In this document: piece by piece, positions 51,381 through 58,662 of the stretch
How the letters are laid out: each line of letters opens with the position of its first letter
How positions within the stretch are numbered: position 1 is the first letter of the stretch
From: JBGPRB01 sp964422155
GTDB lineage: Bacteria; Chloroflexota; Dehalococcoidia; Dehalococcoidales; RBG-16-60-22
Direction of reading: 5' to 3'
Length of the DNA stretch: 64,000 nt
Assembly (NCBI GenBank): GCA_964422155.1
Contig: CAYQZZ010000002.1
Location: 14,372 to 78,371, forward strand
Translations under genes and position numbers: made by a program
The notes under the pieces: generated by a model
Seen by the model: only the letters and a program-made list of their open reading frames with translations
Databases searched by the model: none
What the model was told of the DNA's origin: nothing

Positions 51381-51872
51381 ATGGAAAAAAAGACACCTAA
51401 AAATCCGTCTTTCGCCAAACTCCACCATGTAGGGGTGGTGGTCAAAGACATTAAAAAAGCGATTGCCTATTTTGAGTCGCTGGGTATCGGGCCTTTTACG
51501 GCACCGGGTGTAGCACCGGGAAAGCCGCCTATTTTTACGATACCTTTTAAGGGTGAGCTGCACGGCAAGCCGGCGGAATGGAAGACCACGATAAGCAATG
51601 CCAAGATTGGTGATGTGGAGCTGGAGCTCCTGGAACCTACCGAGGGCAAGCAGGCGCTTAAAGAATCGCTGGATAAGACCGGCGAAGGACTGCACCATAT
51701 CGGCTTCATCACAGACAATCTGGATAGCGCAATAGCCAATTTTAAAAAGAATGGGGTAGGCATTTGGACGATGGGCAGAGCAGCCGGCGGGCCTTTTATC
51801 TACTCCGACCCCACCCCCATCGGCGGCATTGCTGTAGAGTTCCGGCAGATGGGTGCGCCTCCGAAACAATAA
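51381..51872 (+). CDS. VOC-family protein (methylmalonyl-CoA epimerase-like)
   Basis: This 163-residue two-domain VOC protein has metal-site residues in KLHHVGVVVKDI (near 13-24) and later GLHHIGFITDN (near 100-110), and the two beta-alpha-beta-beta-beta modules typical of the family. The length and the HH motifs resemble methylmalonyl-CoA epimerase, but no mutase gene is adjacent. It may act on a CoA ester. The 3' end is directly followed by the tandem repeats of the S23 cassette. AAAGGAG precedes the ATG. Confidence 0.8.
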   Translation: MEKKTPKNPSFAKLHHVGVVVKDIKKAIAYFESLGIGPFTAPGVAPGKPPIFTIPFKGELHGKPAEWKTTISNAKIGDVELELLEPTEGKQALKESLDKTGEGLHHIGFITDNLDSAIANFKKNGVGIWTMGRAAGGPFIYSDPTPIGGIAVEFRQMGAPPKQ

Positions 51873-51930
51873 CCAAGATACAAGAAACAATAACCAAGAT
51901 ACAAGAGACAATAACCAAACAATGACCAAT
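51867..51930. repeat. Left end of S23 cassette 1: 21-base tandem repeats
   Basis: CAATAACCAAGATACAAG occurs at 51867 and 51888, and a shorter version at 51909, with a period of 21 bases. The first copy overlaps the end of the VOC gene. The inverse sequence occurs at the far side of the four-helix-bundle gene, so the two sides form an inverted repeat of 18 bases. Confidence 0.7.
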
Positions 51931-51952
51931 ATACAAATTCAAATAACCATAT

Positions 51953-52300
51953 ATGGCTAAGGAATTTGATTTAGAAAAAAGAACCACCGCGTTTGCGAAG
52001 GCGGTAATCAGGTTATGCAGGAGTTTAACGGCAGACCCTCTGAATGACAGGTTAACCGGACAGGTGGCCGGAGCGGCTGGTTCGGTTGGTGCCAACTATA
52101 GAGAAGCGAATGATGCCCTGGGGAAAAAGGATTTTATCTTACGGCTGAAAATAGCCAGAAGAGAAGCAAAAGAAAGCCAGCACTGGCTTGAGCTTGTTTT
52201 GGAAGCCAACTTGAACAAAGAAGATGAAATAAAACCATTGCTAAGGGAATCTGAAGAGCTTAAAAATATTTTATCATCGATTATCGCAAAATCGGAATAA
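51953..52300 (+). CDS. Four-helix-bundle protein of the S23 (23S rRNA intervening sequence) family, copy 1
   Basis: This 115-residue protein is mainly helical and highly charged, with FDLEKRTTAFAKAVIRLC at the start and GSVGANYREANDALGKKDF, ARREAKESQHWLELVLEAN, typical of TIGR02436 four-helix-bundle proteins. Such proteins occur in 23S rRNA intervening sequences and, in related form (Avd), in diversity-generating retroelements. No ribosome site is present before the ATG. It is closely similar and equal in length to the copy at 58217. Confidence 0.85.
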   Translation: MAKEFDLEKRTTAFAKAVIRLCRSLTADPLNDRLTGQVAGAAGSVGANYREANDALGKKDFILRLKIARREAKESQHWLELVLEANLNKEDEIKPLLRESEELKNILSSIIAKSE

Positions 52301-52354
52301 CACTAGATTACCATGTTTGGTGATTGAACATTGAGTATTGAGATTTGTTTGGTG

Positions 52355-52372
52355 CTTGTATCTTGGTTATTG
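52355..52372. repeat. Right end of S23 cassette 1
   Basis: CTTGTATCTTGGTTATTG is the exact inverse complement of the 18-base unit at 51867. It lies 55 bases after the gene end, so the gene is enclosed by the inverted repeat. Confidence 0.7.
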
Positions 52373-52401
52373 GTCATTAAATTAAAGGAGGAACTCATTT
52401 T

Positions 52402-53415
52402 ATGAAAGCAGCCGTGATGAGGGGCATCGGCAACATCAAAATGGAGGATTACCCTGACCCGGAAATGGGGCCCAACCTGATTAAGGTCAAGATAGCCTAT
52501 TGCGGTCTCTGCGGCACCGACCCGGAAAATCTGGAGGGGCGGTTCGGACTGGTGCCGCCTGAAGCATATAAACAGCCCAGAGTCCTTGGCCACGAAGCAT
52601 CCGGGACGATTGCCGAAATCGGTAAAAACGTCAAAGGTTATAAGGTGGGGCAGCGGGTGGCCATGAATTTCCGCAGCTCCTGCGGCGCCTGCTACTACTG
52701 CCGGAACAAGATGGAGCACTTCTGCCGCCGGGGAGTTGGTGCCTCGGGGTCCTTTGCGGAGTACGCCGTCTACCCGGAAAGCGCGGTATACCCGCTATCG
52801 GATGATATCAGTCTGGAAGTCGGCTCACTATTAGAGCCGGTATCCGTGGCTGTCCATGCCGTTGACCAGGCCAGGGTCTATTCCGGCAGCAGCGTCGCCA
52901 TTTGCGGGGGTGGGCCCATTGGACTGCTGTGCCTGGAAGTGGCTCTCAAAGCTGGCGCGGCACGCACACTCGTCTCCGAACCTATCGCGGAGAAGCGGGC
53001 GCTTGCCAGGAAACTGGGCGCCGACGTAGTCGTAGACCCGTTCAAAGAGAACCTTGAGGAAATCGGCAAGAAACTCACCGATGGCCGCGGTTTCAATTCA
53101 GTCATCGATGCCAGCGGGAGCGTTGCCGCCGCCAAACAGGCCGTCAGCCTGGCCGATAACGGCGGCACCATTCTCTGGGCGGCCGTCTATGGCAAAGACG
53201 TCGAAATCGGCGTTTCTCCGTTCCTGATGTATGCCAAAGAACTTACCATTACCTCCACGTTCGTGTCTCCTTATTCATTCCCGCGGGCGCTCGCCCTGCT
53301 CTCCAAACTCGAACTGAAACCCCTCATTACCGATATCGTCCCTCTTAAGGACATCATGAAGGCGTTTGAACTACATAAAAAAGGTAAATCGATAAAGATA
53401 CTCATCCAGCCGTAG
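52402..53415 (+). CDS. Zinc-type medium-chain alcohol dehydrogenase with structural zinc
   Basis: This 337-residue NAD(P)-dependent enzyme has the catalytic Cys and GHE (CGLCGTD near 36-42; GHEASG near 61-66) and a four-Cys structural zinc lobe (CGACYYCRNKMEHFC near 94-108). The coenzyme motif is CGGGPIGLLCLE. It differs from the first dehydrogenase in the island by keeping this lobe. The substrate is unknown. AAAGGAGG precedes the ATG. It begins a unit with a zinc protein and a split transketolase. Confidence 0.88.
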   Translation: MKAAVMRGIGNIKMEDYPDPEMGPNLIKVKIAYCGLCGTDPENLEGRFGLVPPEAYKQPRVLGHEASGTIAEIGKNVKGYKVGQRVAMNFRSSCGACYYCRNKMEHFCRRGVGASGSFAEYAVYPESAVYPLSDDISLEVGSLLEPVSVAVHAVDQARVYSGSSVAICGGGPIGLLCLEVALKAGAARTLVSEPIAEKRALARKLGADVVVDPFKENLEEIGKKLTDGRGFNSVIDASGSVAAAKQAVSLADNGGTILWAAVYGKDVEIGVSPFLMYAKELTITSTFVSPYSFPRALALLSKLELKPLITDIVPLKDIMKAFELHKKGKSIKILIQP

Positions 53416-53440
53416 AATATTTTGAGAAAGTGAGGTCGAC

Positions 53441-53644
53441 ATGACGGAAAAAATCAACTGCGGCAAATGCGACATGCTGCTATACTTCGGCGAGGAGATA
53501 AAGCGCCGACTCTACATGCGGGCGATACCCTCGGAGAAGACGGTGCTGGGGTATTATAACGATACCTGCCCCCGCTGCGGTAACAAACTGACATTAAAAA
53601 GCGTAAATATCAAGACGGAAGGACGAAAGAAATATGGCGCATGA
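53441..53644 (+). CDS. Small zinc-ribbon protein (67 residues)
   Basis: This protein has two CxxC pairs (CGKC near residues 7-10 and CPRC near 43-46), enough for one structural zinc. The middle contains LYFGEEIKRRLYMRAIPSEK. It overlaps the transketolase N-terminal gene by 11 bases, so it is co-translated with it. It may be a regulatory or assembly partner. I do not recognise a defined family. Confidence 0.6.
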   Translation: MTEKINCGKCDMLLYFGEEIKRRLYMRAIPSEKTVLGYYNDTCPRCGNKLTLKSVNIKTEGRKKYGA

Positions 53645-54536
53645 TGAAAAGTTAATCAGAGACCTTGGAAAAAAGGCGAATCAGCTGCGCAACAACTGTT
53701 TTACCATCTTCGGCTCGACACAGATGGGGCACTGCGGCGGCACGATGTCCATTATCGAGATTATTACCGGTCTTTATTTCCATCATATAAAGTTCGACCC
53801 CAAGAACACCGACTGGCCGGAGAGAGACCGCGTCGTGCTCTCCAAAGCCCATTGCTGTGAAGCTATTTACGCCGCTCTGGTCGAACTGGGGGTCTACCCC
53901 AAAGAGACACTGGAGACCTACTACTGCTACGGCTCGCCGTTCCAGGGTCATGCCGATAGATGGTGCACCCCGGGTATAGATTATTCCGGAGGTTCGCTGG
54001 GGCAGGGATTATCCTTCGCCGTGGGTATGGCTTATGCCGAAAAGCTAAAATCGGCAATAACGGACATTAACGCCGGTCAAGGCGGGTTCCTACAGAGATA
54101 TATCGTGCGTTACGACCCGCTCTATCGCTCTTACTGTATACTGGGCGACGGTGAATGCCATGAAGGCATGGTCTGGGAAGCCGCCATGTTTGCCGCGAAA
54201 TACAAGCTCGACAACCTGATAGCCATCGTGGACTATAACAAATTCTCGCTGGACGGACCCACCAATGAGGTAATGAATCTGGAACCTTTCGTGGATAAGT
54301 GGAAGGCTTTCGGCTGGTGGGTTACGGAAATCGATGGTCACGATATACGCCAGATTGTTGATGCCCTGGACCTGACCACCAAGCTCTACGGCGATTACAG
54401 GCCTAAATGCATCATTGCCCATACCGTTAAAGGTCATGGCATTCCGTCCTGGGAACGCGACCACATGCACCTGGGCAGGGGTGAGGTGATTATGAAGGGC
54501 ATTAAGGAAGGAAGAGAAAAATATGCCGACATTTAA
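53634..54536 (+). CDS. Transketolase, N-terminal (TPP-binding) subunit
   Basis: This 300-residue subunit is the thiamine pyrophosphate half of a split transketolase. Its GDGECHEGMVWEAAMFAAKY then DNLIAIVDYNKFSLDGP (near 167-200) is the GDG...N motif. It pairs with the C-terminal subunit encoded after a 14-base overlap. Split transketolases are common in anaerobes and archaea. Here it may serve pentose metabolism or an acyloin-type step of the nearby pathway. Confidence 0.9.
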   Translation: MAHDEKLIRDLGKKANQLRNNCFTIFGSTQMGHCGGTMSIIEIITGLYFHHIKFDPKNTDWPERDRVVLSKAHCCEAIYAALVELGVYPKETLETYYCYGSPFQGHADRWCTPGIDYSGGSLGQGLSFAVGMAYAEKLKSAITDINAGQGGFLQRYIVRYDPLYRSYCILGDGECHEGMVWEAAMFAAKYKLDNLIAIVDYNKFSLDGPTNEVMNLEPFVDKWKAFGWWVTEIDGHDIRQIVDALDLTTKLYGDYRPKCIIAHTVKGHGIPSWERDHMHLGRGEVIMKGIKEGREKYADI

Positions 54537-55524
54537 TAAACACATCCAGATAGAAAACAAACCTGATATGGTGCCGATGGGGGTGGAGAAAGCGATTATC
54601 GCGGCGGCGGCGAAAAACAACCGCATCATCGCCGTGCTTGAGGATATGGGATTCCCGGGACTTTTGTGGTTCAAGAAAAACGCCCCTGAACGTATGATGG
54701 AATGCGGTATCGCTGAGCAAAACGCGGCGGTGGTCGCAGCGGGCCTCGCCGCGGAAGGATTTATCCCGATTATCAACAGCTTCCTTTTCGCCGATGTCGG
54801 CCGGGCTTACAACCAGATACGGCAAAGTATCCTGGTCGACCGCTTCAACGTGAAATTCATCGGGCGCGAGGGTGCCTGGGGCGAGACAGGTATCTCCCAT
54901 AACACGGTAGAAGGCATCGGAAGCTGCCGCGTGTTACCCAACCTGGTAATATTGAATCCGGCGGACAGCGTCGAAGCCGAAAAAGCCGCTGCCGCCATGC
55001 TGCAGTACATCGGGCCGGTACTCCTGAGGCAGGAGTCCAGCCCGCCCCCGATGAAGATATTCGCCGATGATGTCCCTTTCGATATCGGCAAGGCCTACAC
55101 GGTAAAAGACGGCAAAGACGCCACCATCATCGCCACCGGCTACATGCTGACCGAAGCGATAAAGGCGATAGATATCCTGGAGAAAGACGGTCTGGATGTC
55201 GGCATACTGGATATGTGCACCCTCAAACCGCTGGATGAAGAAGCGATAATCAGAGTGGCGGAGAAGACCGGCGCCATTGTCACGGCGGAGAATGGGAGCG
55301 TTATCGGAGGGCTGGGAGACGGGGTGGCGGCGGTGCTGGCGGAGAACCTGCCCACGCCCATGGTAAAGGTTGGCGTTGAGGACGAGTTCAGCCAGTCCGG
55401 TAAAATCACTCCGCAGAAAGATGACCTTAAGGTGCACTTCGGGCTCAGCGCGGAAGATATAGCGTTGTCTGTCAAGGAATGTATAGCCAAGCGGGAGAAG
55501 CTGAACAAAAAGCGAAATCGTTAG
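54523..55524 (+). CDS. Transketolase, C-terminal (pyrimidine-binding and ligand) subunit
   Basis: This 333-residue subunit has the Glu of the pyrimidine-binding region (RMMECGIAEQNAAVVAAGLA near 55-75) and the C-terminal domain (DVGILDMCTLKPLDEEAI, GSVIGGLGDGVAAVL). Length and motifs match the partner of the preceding gene. A GGAAGGAAG precedes the ATG. A hairpin with a T-run follows the stop. Confidence 0.9.
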   Translation: MPTFNKHIQIENKPDMVPMGVEKAIIAAAAKNNRIIAVLEDMGFPGLLWFKKNAPERMMECGIAEQNAAVVAAGLAAEGFIPIINSFLFADVGRAYNQIRQSILVDRFNVKFIGREGAWGETGISHNTVEGIGSCRVLPNLVILNPADSVEAEKAAAAMLQYIGPVLLRQESSPPPMKIFADDVPFDIGKAYTVKDGKDATIIATGYMLTEAIKAIDILEKDGLDVGILDMCTLKPLDEEAIIRVAEKTGAIVTAENGSVIGGLGDGVAAVLAENLPTPMVKVGVEDEFSQSGKITPQKDDLKVHFGLSAEDIALSVKECIAKREKLNKKRNR

Positions 55525-55550
55525 GTTATTTTCTCAAGCAGTAAGACCTA

Positions 55551-55586
55551 CCTGCTGGACTAAAACGGCGGGCAGGCTTTTTTTCT
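55551..55586 (+). terminator. Rho-independent terminator after the transketolase unit
   Basis: CCTGC (55551-55555) and GCAGG (55572-55576) form a short stem, followed by a run of seven T residues, ending just before the toxin-antitoxin promoter. Confidence 0.5.
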
Positions 55587-55587
55587 C

Positions 55588-55627
55588 TTGACATCCATGT
55601 AGTAATGTCGTACGATATATAGTACGA
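55588..55627 (+). promoter_or_regulatory. Promoter and operator of the toxin-antitoxin pair
   Basis: TTGACA (55588-55593), 17 bases and TACGAT (55611-55616) make a promoter for the antitoxin. TCGTAC (55608-55613) and GTACGA (55622-55627) form a dyad with an 8-base centre overlapping the -10 box, the arrangement expected when the antitoxin/toxin complex represses its own transcription. Confidence 0.65.
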
Positions 55628-55642
55628 GGAGGAGGTGGGAGA

Positions 55643-55885
55643 ATGACAACTTTTTCAGCATCAGAAGCGAGAAAACGTCTATATAATTTAGTAGACAAAG
55701 TAAAAGAAACACATGAGCCAGTGCAAATCGTCGGAAAAAGGAATTCCGCCATTCTTATCGCCGAGGAGGACTGGAGAGCCATCCAGGAAACCCTTTATTT
55801 AACATCCATACCGGGTATGCGGGCATCGATTAAAGAAGGACTTAATACCCCTATCGAAGAGTGTGATGAGGAGCCCGGCTGGTGA
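55643..55885 (+). CDS. Phd/YefM-family antitoxin
   Basis: This 80-residue antitoxin has the N-terminal DNA-binding fold (FSASEARKRLYNLVDKVKET near 4-23) and the ILIAEEDWRAIQETLYLTSI segment typical of YefM. It binds the toxin encoded next through its C-terminal part, which ends NTPIEECDEEPGW. AGGAGGAGG precedes the ATG and the stop overlaps the toxin start by four bases. Confidence 0.9.
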   Translation: MTTFSASEARKRLYNLVDKVKETHEPVQIVGKRNSAILIAEEDWRAIQETLYLTSIPGMRASIKEGLNTPIEECDEEPGW

Positions 55886-56148
55886 GCTGGCGCTTGGTCT
55901 TTACCAAACAGGCAAAGAAAGACGCAAAGAAAATCGCCCGGGCAGGGTTGAAACCTCAAGTAATCAGGTTGCTGGAAATCCTCAAAGAAGACCCCTACCG
56001 TAAGCCCCCAACTTATGAGAAGCTGTTAGGAGACCTCACCGGCGCCTGTTCACGAAGAATCAACATTCACCACCGTTTGGTTTATCAAGTTCTTGATAAT
56101 ATAAAAACAGTCAAGATTATCCGTATGTGGACACATTACAGGAAATAA
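55882..56148 (+). CDS. YoeB/RelE-family toxin
   Basis: This 88-residue mRNA interferase has YoeB-type sequence (SWRLVFTKQAKKDAKKIARA at the N-terminus; SRRINIHHRLVYQVLDN near 60-76; MWTHY at the end with the conserved His-Tyr). It would cut ribosome-bound mRNA when not held by the antitoxin. Start is GTG with translational coupling to the antitoxin. All expected active-site residues seem present, so the pair is probably functional. Confidence 0.9.
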   Translation: MSWRLVFTKQAKKDAKKIARAGLKPQVIRLLEILKEDPYRKPPTYEKLLGDLTGACSRRINIHHRLVYQVLDNIKTVKIIRMWTHYRK

Positions 56149-56166
56149 AAAGCCAAAAAACACCTT

Positions 56167-56238
56167 GTCATTCTGAGCGTAGCGAAGAATCTCGTGGTGG
56201 GGTAAGGGCGGTCTGGATCCCGACTTTCGTCGGGATGA
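56167..56238. repeat. Dispersed intergenic hairpin repeat
   Basis: The left arm gtcattctgagcgtagcgaagaatc is followed by gatcccgactttcgtcgggatgat, which forms its own hairpin. The right outer arm is missing. Confidence 0.5.
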
Positions 56239-56251
56239 TTAATCAATTGTT

Positions 56252-57229
56252 TCACCCCTTTATCGGCTTCAAGCCGGCTTCCAGGCGGGCGTCGTTGATA
56301 TGCAGCAGCACCGCCTTCTCTATCGGCAAGCAGGAAAACCCGAAATCCTCTTTAGCCCGCTTTTCACTCACCAGCCAGGGCAGGCCGAATTTGCCCTCCT
56401 TGTCCATCATCGGCTTTTTCCCGAAGGTAATTTTGGCATCTGGTATATATTTTCTCACTACCTTCGCCATGTCCCGGGGACTTTTAGGAGGCCCGCCCAC
56501 GTTATAGACCGGGTGGGGGGAAGAAGGGGCTTTTATCAGGATTCTGGTGAATTCCGCGACGTCATCCGCGGAGACCAGCGAGGAAAGACCCTTGCCGTCA
56601 CCTTCCATGGAGAAAGGTTTACCTACCGCACAATTCGACGGCATGTCCGACCAGTACTGCGCCGGCGACCTGCCGCCGTGCCCGTATCCGATGGTAGGCC
56701 GTAGCCCGGTAAAACTCATGCCGAACTGCTGGGAATAGTCCCCGGCCATTATCTCGGCGTACTTTTTACACACGGCGTAAGAGTGCATGGGATTGGTCTG
56801 GTCGTCCTCGGTCACATCCCTCATTCCGTACATAGCCTGGGGGCCGTATACCGTCTCCGAACTGGCGTAGACGACGCGTTTGGCGCCCATAATTTTGGCA
56901 GCCTCGAAAGCGTTGCTCATGCCCATCACATTCACCTTGGTAACCAGCCGCGGGTCTACCGGAACATTGGCAGCCACCATGATAAAAGCCCAGTTTATTA
57001 CCCTGTCAATGGCGTACTGCTTCATCGGGTTTAGAAGGTCCTCAAGCTGGGACACGTCTCCCCGGACGAACTGGAACCTGTCCTTATATTTCTCGATTAA
57101 TTTCAGGAACCATTCTTGCGGAGGAGCCATGTCCAGAGATACGACTTTAGATACCTGCGGGTCCTTAAGCAGGTACATCACCGTTTTCCTGCCGAAAAGC
57201 CCGCTCCCTCCCATGACCATAATATTCAT
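56252..57229 (-). CDS. NAD-dependent epimerase/dehydratase (extended SDR)
   Basis: This 325-residue protein has the Rossmann motif MGGSGLFGRKT (near 6-16) and the SDR active-site pattern S...YAVCKK (YASSETVYG near 123-131 followed by SYAVCKKYAE near 149-158). It belongs to the extended SDR family that acts on nucleotide sugars or CoA-bound/acyl substrates. AAGGAGG precedes the ATG. It is on the minus strand between the toxin pair and an SDR on the plus strand. Confidence 0.85.
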   Translation of the reverse strand: MNIMVMGGSGLFGRKTVMYLLKDPQVSKVVSLDMAPPQEWFLKLIEKYKDRFQFVRGDVSQLEDLLNPMKQYAIDRVINWAFIMVAANVPVDPRLVTKVNVMGMSNAFEAAKIMGAKRVVYASSETVYGPQAMYGMRDVTEDDQTNPMHSYAVCKKYAEIMAGDYSQQFGMSFTGLRPTIGYGHGGRSPAQYWSDMPSNCAVGKPFSMEGDGKGLSSLVSADDVAEFTRILIKAPSSPHPVYNVGGPPKSPRDMAKVVRKYIPDAKITFGKKPMMDKEGKFGLPWLVSEKRAKEDFGFSCLPIEKAVLLHINDARLEAGLKPIKG

Positions 57230-57286
57230 GTTATACCTCCTTGATATTTGATTATGCGACGAGCAACTGACCGATTATAGCACTTT

Positions 57287-57315
57287 TTGACAAGCTCTGG
57301 CACAGGGATTAAACT
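57287..57315 (+). promoter_or_regulatory. Predicted promoter of the SDR gene
   Basis: TTGACA (57287-57292), 17 bases and TAAACT (57310-57315) lie 70 bases before the SDR start. Confidence 0.5.
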
Positions 57316-57385
57316 TGGTCAGAACCTTTTAAATTAACTTTCAATAACATACTTTCTTTAATGACACCGGGTGAGGGAGGTCTTT

Positions 57386-58168
57386 ATGCAGCTGGATAGC
57401 AGGGTGGCGATTGTCACGGGCGGCGGCTATGGAATTGGCAGGGCTATTGCCCTCGCTTTGGCGCAAGAGGGGGCTGATGTGGTGGTGGCAGCCAGGACCG
57501 AACGGGCTATTAAACAGGTGGCGAAGGAAATCGAAAGTCTGGGGAGGAAAAGCCTGGCCGTGGTAACCGACCTCCTCCAACCCGAACAGCCCATAGCGAT
57601 GGTAGAAAAAACTCTGGCTAAATTCGGCAAAGTCGATATCCTGGTAAACAATGCCGGTGCGGAAGGACCTATAAGCAATGTGGCCGAGATGGACCTGAAG
57701 GGGTGGAACGACCTCCTGGCCGTGAACCTGACCGGAGCCATGCTTTGCAGTCGGTATGTTCTGGAAAAAAGTATGATTCCCCGCAAGAGTGGCGTCATTA
57801 TTAACATTTCCTCCGCTGCCGGGAGGAAAGGGCTCCCAACGAGGAGTGCTTATAGTTCCTCTAAGTTTGCCATCATTGGTTTCACCCAGAGCCTGGCAGC
57901 CGAGGTGGGCCGGTACGGTATCCGGGTAAACGCCATCGCTCCGGGGGCGGTAGAGGGGGAACGCATCGAGAGGGTATTCAATATTGCCGCTAAAAATATG
58001 GGCATCAGCTACGAGCAGGTAGTGGCAAATTCCAATGCACGGTCGGCTCTGGGCAGGATGGTGAAGCCCGAAGAGGTTGCCGACCTGGCGGTGTTTCTGG
58101 CTTCGGAACAGTCCAGCGCCATCACGGGGCAGACCATCAATATCGATGCGGGAGTGAATTTTAATTAG
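57386..58168 (+). CDS. Short-chain dehydrogenase/reductase (classical SDR)
   Basis: This 260-residue enzyme has the cofactor motif TGGGYGIGRA (near 12-21), NNAGA, and the catalytic Ser-Tyr-Lys (ISSAAGRKG...YSSSK). It oxidises or reduces a 3-oxo/3-hydroxy group. The start at 57386 is fixed by GGAGG five bases upstream; a GTG at 57371 is less likely. It is directly followed by the second S23 cassette. Confidence 0.9.
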   Translation: MQLDSRVAIVTGGGYGIGRAIALALAQEGADVVVAARTERAIKQVAKEIESLGRKSLAVVTDLLQPEQPIAMVEKTLAKFGKVDILVNNAGAEGPISNVAEMDLKGWNDLLAVNLTGAMLCSRYVLEKSMIPRKSGVIINISSAAGRKGLPTRSAYSSSKFAIIGFTQSLAAEVGRYGIRVNAIAPGAVEGERIERVFNIAAKNMGISYEQVVANSNARSALGRMVKPEEVADLAVFLASEQSSAITGQTINIDAGVNFN

Positions 58169-58173
58169 GAAAT

Positions 58174-58190
58174 AATAACCAAGATACAAG
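58174..58190. repeat. Left end of S23 cassette 2
   Basis: AATAACCAAGATACAAG matches the unit of cassette 1 and lies six bases after the SDR stop. Its inverse complement lies beyond the S23 gene. Confidence 0.7.
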
Positions 58191-58216
58191 ATACAATGAC
58201 CAAATGATGACGAAAA

Positions 58217-58564
58217 ATGGCTAGAGAATTTGATTTAGAAAAAAGAACCACAGAATTTGCCAAAGCTGTAATTAAATTATGTAAATGTTTACCCAGAAAT
58301 CCAATGAATGACCGATTAATAGGGCAAATAGTTGGAGCATCCGGCTCTATAGGAGCAAATTATAGAGAAGCTAACGATGCATTAGGGAAGAAAGACTTTG
58401 TCCAGCGGATGAAGATAGCCCGCAGAGAAGCAAAAGAAAGCCGGCATTGGCTTGAGCTTATCTTGGAAGCTAACACGAATAGAGAAATAGATATTAAATC
58501 TTTAATGAAAGAGTCAGAGGAACTGATAAAAATACTCTCATCGATAATTATAAAAATCGGATAA
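58217..58564 (+). CDS. Four-helix-bundle protein of the S23 family, copy 2
   Basis: This 115-residue protein has the same plan and length as copy 1 (FDLEKRTTEFAKAVIKLC; IGANYREANDALGKKDF; ARREAKESRHWLELILEAN) with substitutions scattered along the chain. No ribosome site is seen. Its two flanks form an inverted repeat related to that of copy 1. The similarity over the gene and flanks suggests both came from a mobile unit. Confidence 0.85.
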   Translation: MAREFDLEKRTTEFAKAVIKLCKCLPRNPMNDRLIGQIVGASGSIGANYREANDALGKKDFVQRMKIARREAKESRHWLELILEANTNREIDIKSLMKESEELIKILSSIIIKIG

Positions 58565-58606
58565 ATGCTCACATTTTTTAATTAATTATTGAAATTTAAT
58601 ATTTTG

Positions 58607-58634
58607 CTTGGTTATTGTATCTTGGTTATTGTAT
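58607..58634. repeat. Right end of S23 cassette 2: 14-base tandem repeat
   Basis: CTTGGTTATTGTAT occurs twice in tandem (58607-58620 and 58621-58634). The junction contains TTGTATCTTGGTTATT (58615-58630), the inverse complement of the left end of this cassette. Confidence 0.7.
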
Positions 58635-58662
58635 CTTTTTCAATCGCAATTGAAAGGAGATT

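Noticed and set aside
51867..51930. CRISPR-like 21-base direct repeats
   Set aside because: Only two to three copies with no unique spacers, and they pair with an inverse copy across the S23 gene.
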